Assembly (NCBI RefSeq): GCF_947500125.1
Contig: NZ_CANMRA010000018.1
Location: 26,030 to 90,029 of the forward strand
Reading direction: 5' to 3'
Length of the DNA stretch: 64,000 bases
Source of the DNA: an uncultured Kocuria sp.
Lineage (GTDB): Bacteria; Actinomycetota; Actinomycetes; Actinomycetales; Micrococcaceae
In this document: piece by piece, positions 62,761 through 64,000 of the stretch
Layout: each line of letters opens with the position of its first letter
Numbering within the stretch: position 1 is the stretch's first letter
The notes under the pieces: model-generated
The model's input: only the letters and a program-made list of their open reading frames with translations
Told to the model about the DNA's origin: nothing
Database searches by the model: none
Made by a program: the position numbers and the translations under genes

Positions 62761-64000
62761 CCGCGGCCCAGGCCGTGCTGCTCGCCGTGGTGGTGCTCCC
62801 TGGCAGCGTGGGCGCGGTGCTCGCTCTGAGCAGGGCGGAGCGGGCCGCGGCCCCGGTCGCGGTGCTCACCGCCGCGGTGACCACGGTGCTGGCGGTCGCT
62901 GCCGCCCTGACCCGGCCCGCCCTGTCGTCCCCGTTCGTAGCCGGCGCCGACTTCGCGCTGGAGGTCGACGCCCTCGCAGCACTCACCCTCCCGATGGTCG
63001 CGGGAGTGACTCTCCTGGTGCTGGTCTTCGCGGCCGGCAGCATCCGGGCGGCACGGCCCCGCTTCCACGGGCTGATGCTGGTCTTCGCCGCCGCGGCCCT
63101 GACCACGGCCGCGGCCGCCAGCCTTCCGGCGCTGCTGTTCGCCTGGGAGCTGATGGGCGCCACCTCCTACGCCCTGATCGGGTTCTGGTGGCGGGACTCC
63201 GCTCGCGTCTCGGCCGGGCTCACCGCCTTCGTCACGACCCGCACCGCGGACCTGGGGCTCTACATCGCCGCCGGCGCCGCCCTGGCCGGCGGCGCCGGGA
63301 TGGCCCTGGCCGACCTCCCCGCGGCGGAGGACCCGTGGCGGCACGTGCTCGCGGCCGGGATCCTGGTGGCCGCGCTGGGCAAGGCGGCGCAGCTGCCCTT
63401 CTCGTTCTGGCTCTCCGGGGCGATGAAGGGCCCCAGCCCGGTGAGCGCGCTGCTGCACTCGGCGGCGATGGTGGCCATGGGCGGCTACCTGCTGCTGCGC
63501 GTGGAACCGCTGCTCGCCTCCACCGGGTGGGCGGGCCCGGCCGCGGCATGGATCGGGGTGGCCACCGCGGTGCTGATGGGGATCGTGGCCCTGGCCCAGC
63601 GGGAGCTCAAGCAGCTGCTGGCGGCATCGACGGTGGCGCAGCTGGGCTTCGTGGTGCTGGCCGCCGGGGTGGGCGCCGTCAGCGGCGGTGCGGCCCACCT
63701 CGTGGCCCACGCCTCCACCAAGGCCCTGCTGTTCCTGGCCGCCGGGGCGTGGCTGACAGCACTGGGCACCGAGGAGCTCACCGCACTGCGCGGGGCCGGC
63801 CGCCGGTGGCGCGTCGTGGGCGTGACCGCCACCGTGGGCGCGCTGGCCCTGGCCGGGATCGCCCCGCTGTCCCTGTGGGCCACCAAGGACGCGGTGCTCG
63901 CCGGGGCCCACGAGGCCTCGGTCTGGCTCTACGCCGCCGGGCTCGTGGCGGCGGCCCTGTCCGCGGCCTACGCGGGCAAGGTCCTGTGGACCATCTGGCG
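62757..64000 (+). CDS. nuoL: NADH-quinone oxidoreductase subunit L-like proton channel (3' end outside window)
   Basis: The frame stays open to the last base, giving 414 residues. It is a NuoL/MrpA-type antiporter: LLFAWELMGATSYALIGFWW (membrane glutamate), GKAAQLPFSFWLSGAMKGP (lysine), SALLHSAAMVAMG (histidine) and HASTKALLFLAAG (second lysine) are all visible, so the proton path looks intact. Its ATG overlaps the nuoK stop. Subunits M and N may follow outside the window. Confidence 0.93.
   Translation, partial: MTAAQAVLLAVVVLPGSVGAVLALSRAERAAAPVAVLTAAVTTVLAVAAALTRPALSSPFVAGADFALEVDALAALTLPMVAGVTLLVLVFAAGSIRAARPRFHGLMLVFAAAALTTAAAASLPALLFAWELMGATSYALIGFWWRDSARVSAGLTAFVTTRTADLGLYIAAGAALAGGAGMALADLPAAEDPWRHVLAAGILVAALGKAAQLPFSFWLSGAMKGPSPVSALLHSAAMVAMGGYLLLRVEPLLASTGWAGPAAAWIGVATAVLMGIVALAQRELKQLLAASTVAQLGFVVLAAGVGAVSGGAAHLVAHASTKALLFLAAGAWLTALGTEELTALRGAGRRWRVVGVTATVGALALAGIAPLSLWATKDAVLAGAHEASVWLYAAGLVAAALSAAYAGKVLWTIW

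Overview
The window is very GC-rich DNA, densely packed and with many 1-10 nt gene overlaps. It looks like the chromosome of an actinobacterium, most likely a Micrococcaceae member such as Kocuria. That placement is inferred from composition and gene content (polyphosphate glucokinase, MoeZ-type ThiF, malonate cassette, actinobacterial SAM and TPP riboswitches); there is no rRNA or other phylogenetic marker. I saw no tRNA, rRNA or CRISPR array.

Layout. 1-10356 (+): end of a heavy-metal P-type ATPase, then phosphoketolase, a fused HAD phosphomutase/GH65 disaccharide phosphorylase, an AarF/UbiB kinase, an archaeal-type (type II) GAPDH and a universal stress protein. Together they could form an alternative sugar-phosphate route. 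10445-12776: a mobile patch with an ISL3 element (33/35-bp terminal inverted repeats), a lower-GC scar and a serine resolvase. 13147-14361: an SQR-like flavoprotein without the expected catalytic cysteines. 14896-19321 (-): a SAM-I riboswitch-led operon for organosulfur use (SfnB/DszC-like flavoprotein, MHS-type transporter, LLM monooxygenase). 19547-24066: thiamine genes, with thiO-thiS-thiG-thiF on the minus strand under a TPP riboswitch and thiE divergent. 24155-26334: a tail-anchored Pro/Gly-rich protein and a two-domain VOC protein. 26425-31506: malonate uptake and catabolism (madM, madL, matB, matA) with a divergent GntR regulator and tandem operators. 31574-33923: a self-regulating TetR gene and a DHA2 exporter.

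34126-40898 holds small proteins, polyphosphate glucokinase, a YefM/YoeB toxin-antitoxin pair, an XRE-cupin regulator facing a methyltransferase and a thioredoxin-reductase-like protein, and Lrp facing alanine dehydrogenase. 41023-44001 is an amidohydrolase facing a D-threonine/D-serine PLP enzyme. 44054-46433 is an ascorbate-type PTS (IIC plus IIA-IIB). 46643-47951 is a CynX-type exporter behind a translated leader peptide. 47978-49657 holds a hypothetical gene and a CPBP-family protein.

50006-64000 is a metal and respiration region. It contains a two-component system, two CopR-like direct-repeat boxes (one before an acyltransferase-like membrane protein, one before a Csp-like 18-cysteine copper protein), an ArsR sensor with a complete alpha5 zinc-type site next to an MFS exporter, and a Zur-regulated zinc importer (znuA; znuC-znuB-zur) with paired Zur boxes. 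The window ends in a complex-I-like operon: nuoA, a NuoB/NuoD-like fusion that has no cluster cysteines and carries a Met/His/Asp-rich insert, nuoH, nuoJ, nuoK and the start of nuoL. This last operon is the best candidate for an undescribed system: a complex I membrane arm whose electron-transfer subunits appear to be replaced by a cofactor-less, possibly metal-binding adaptor.
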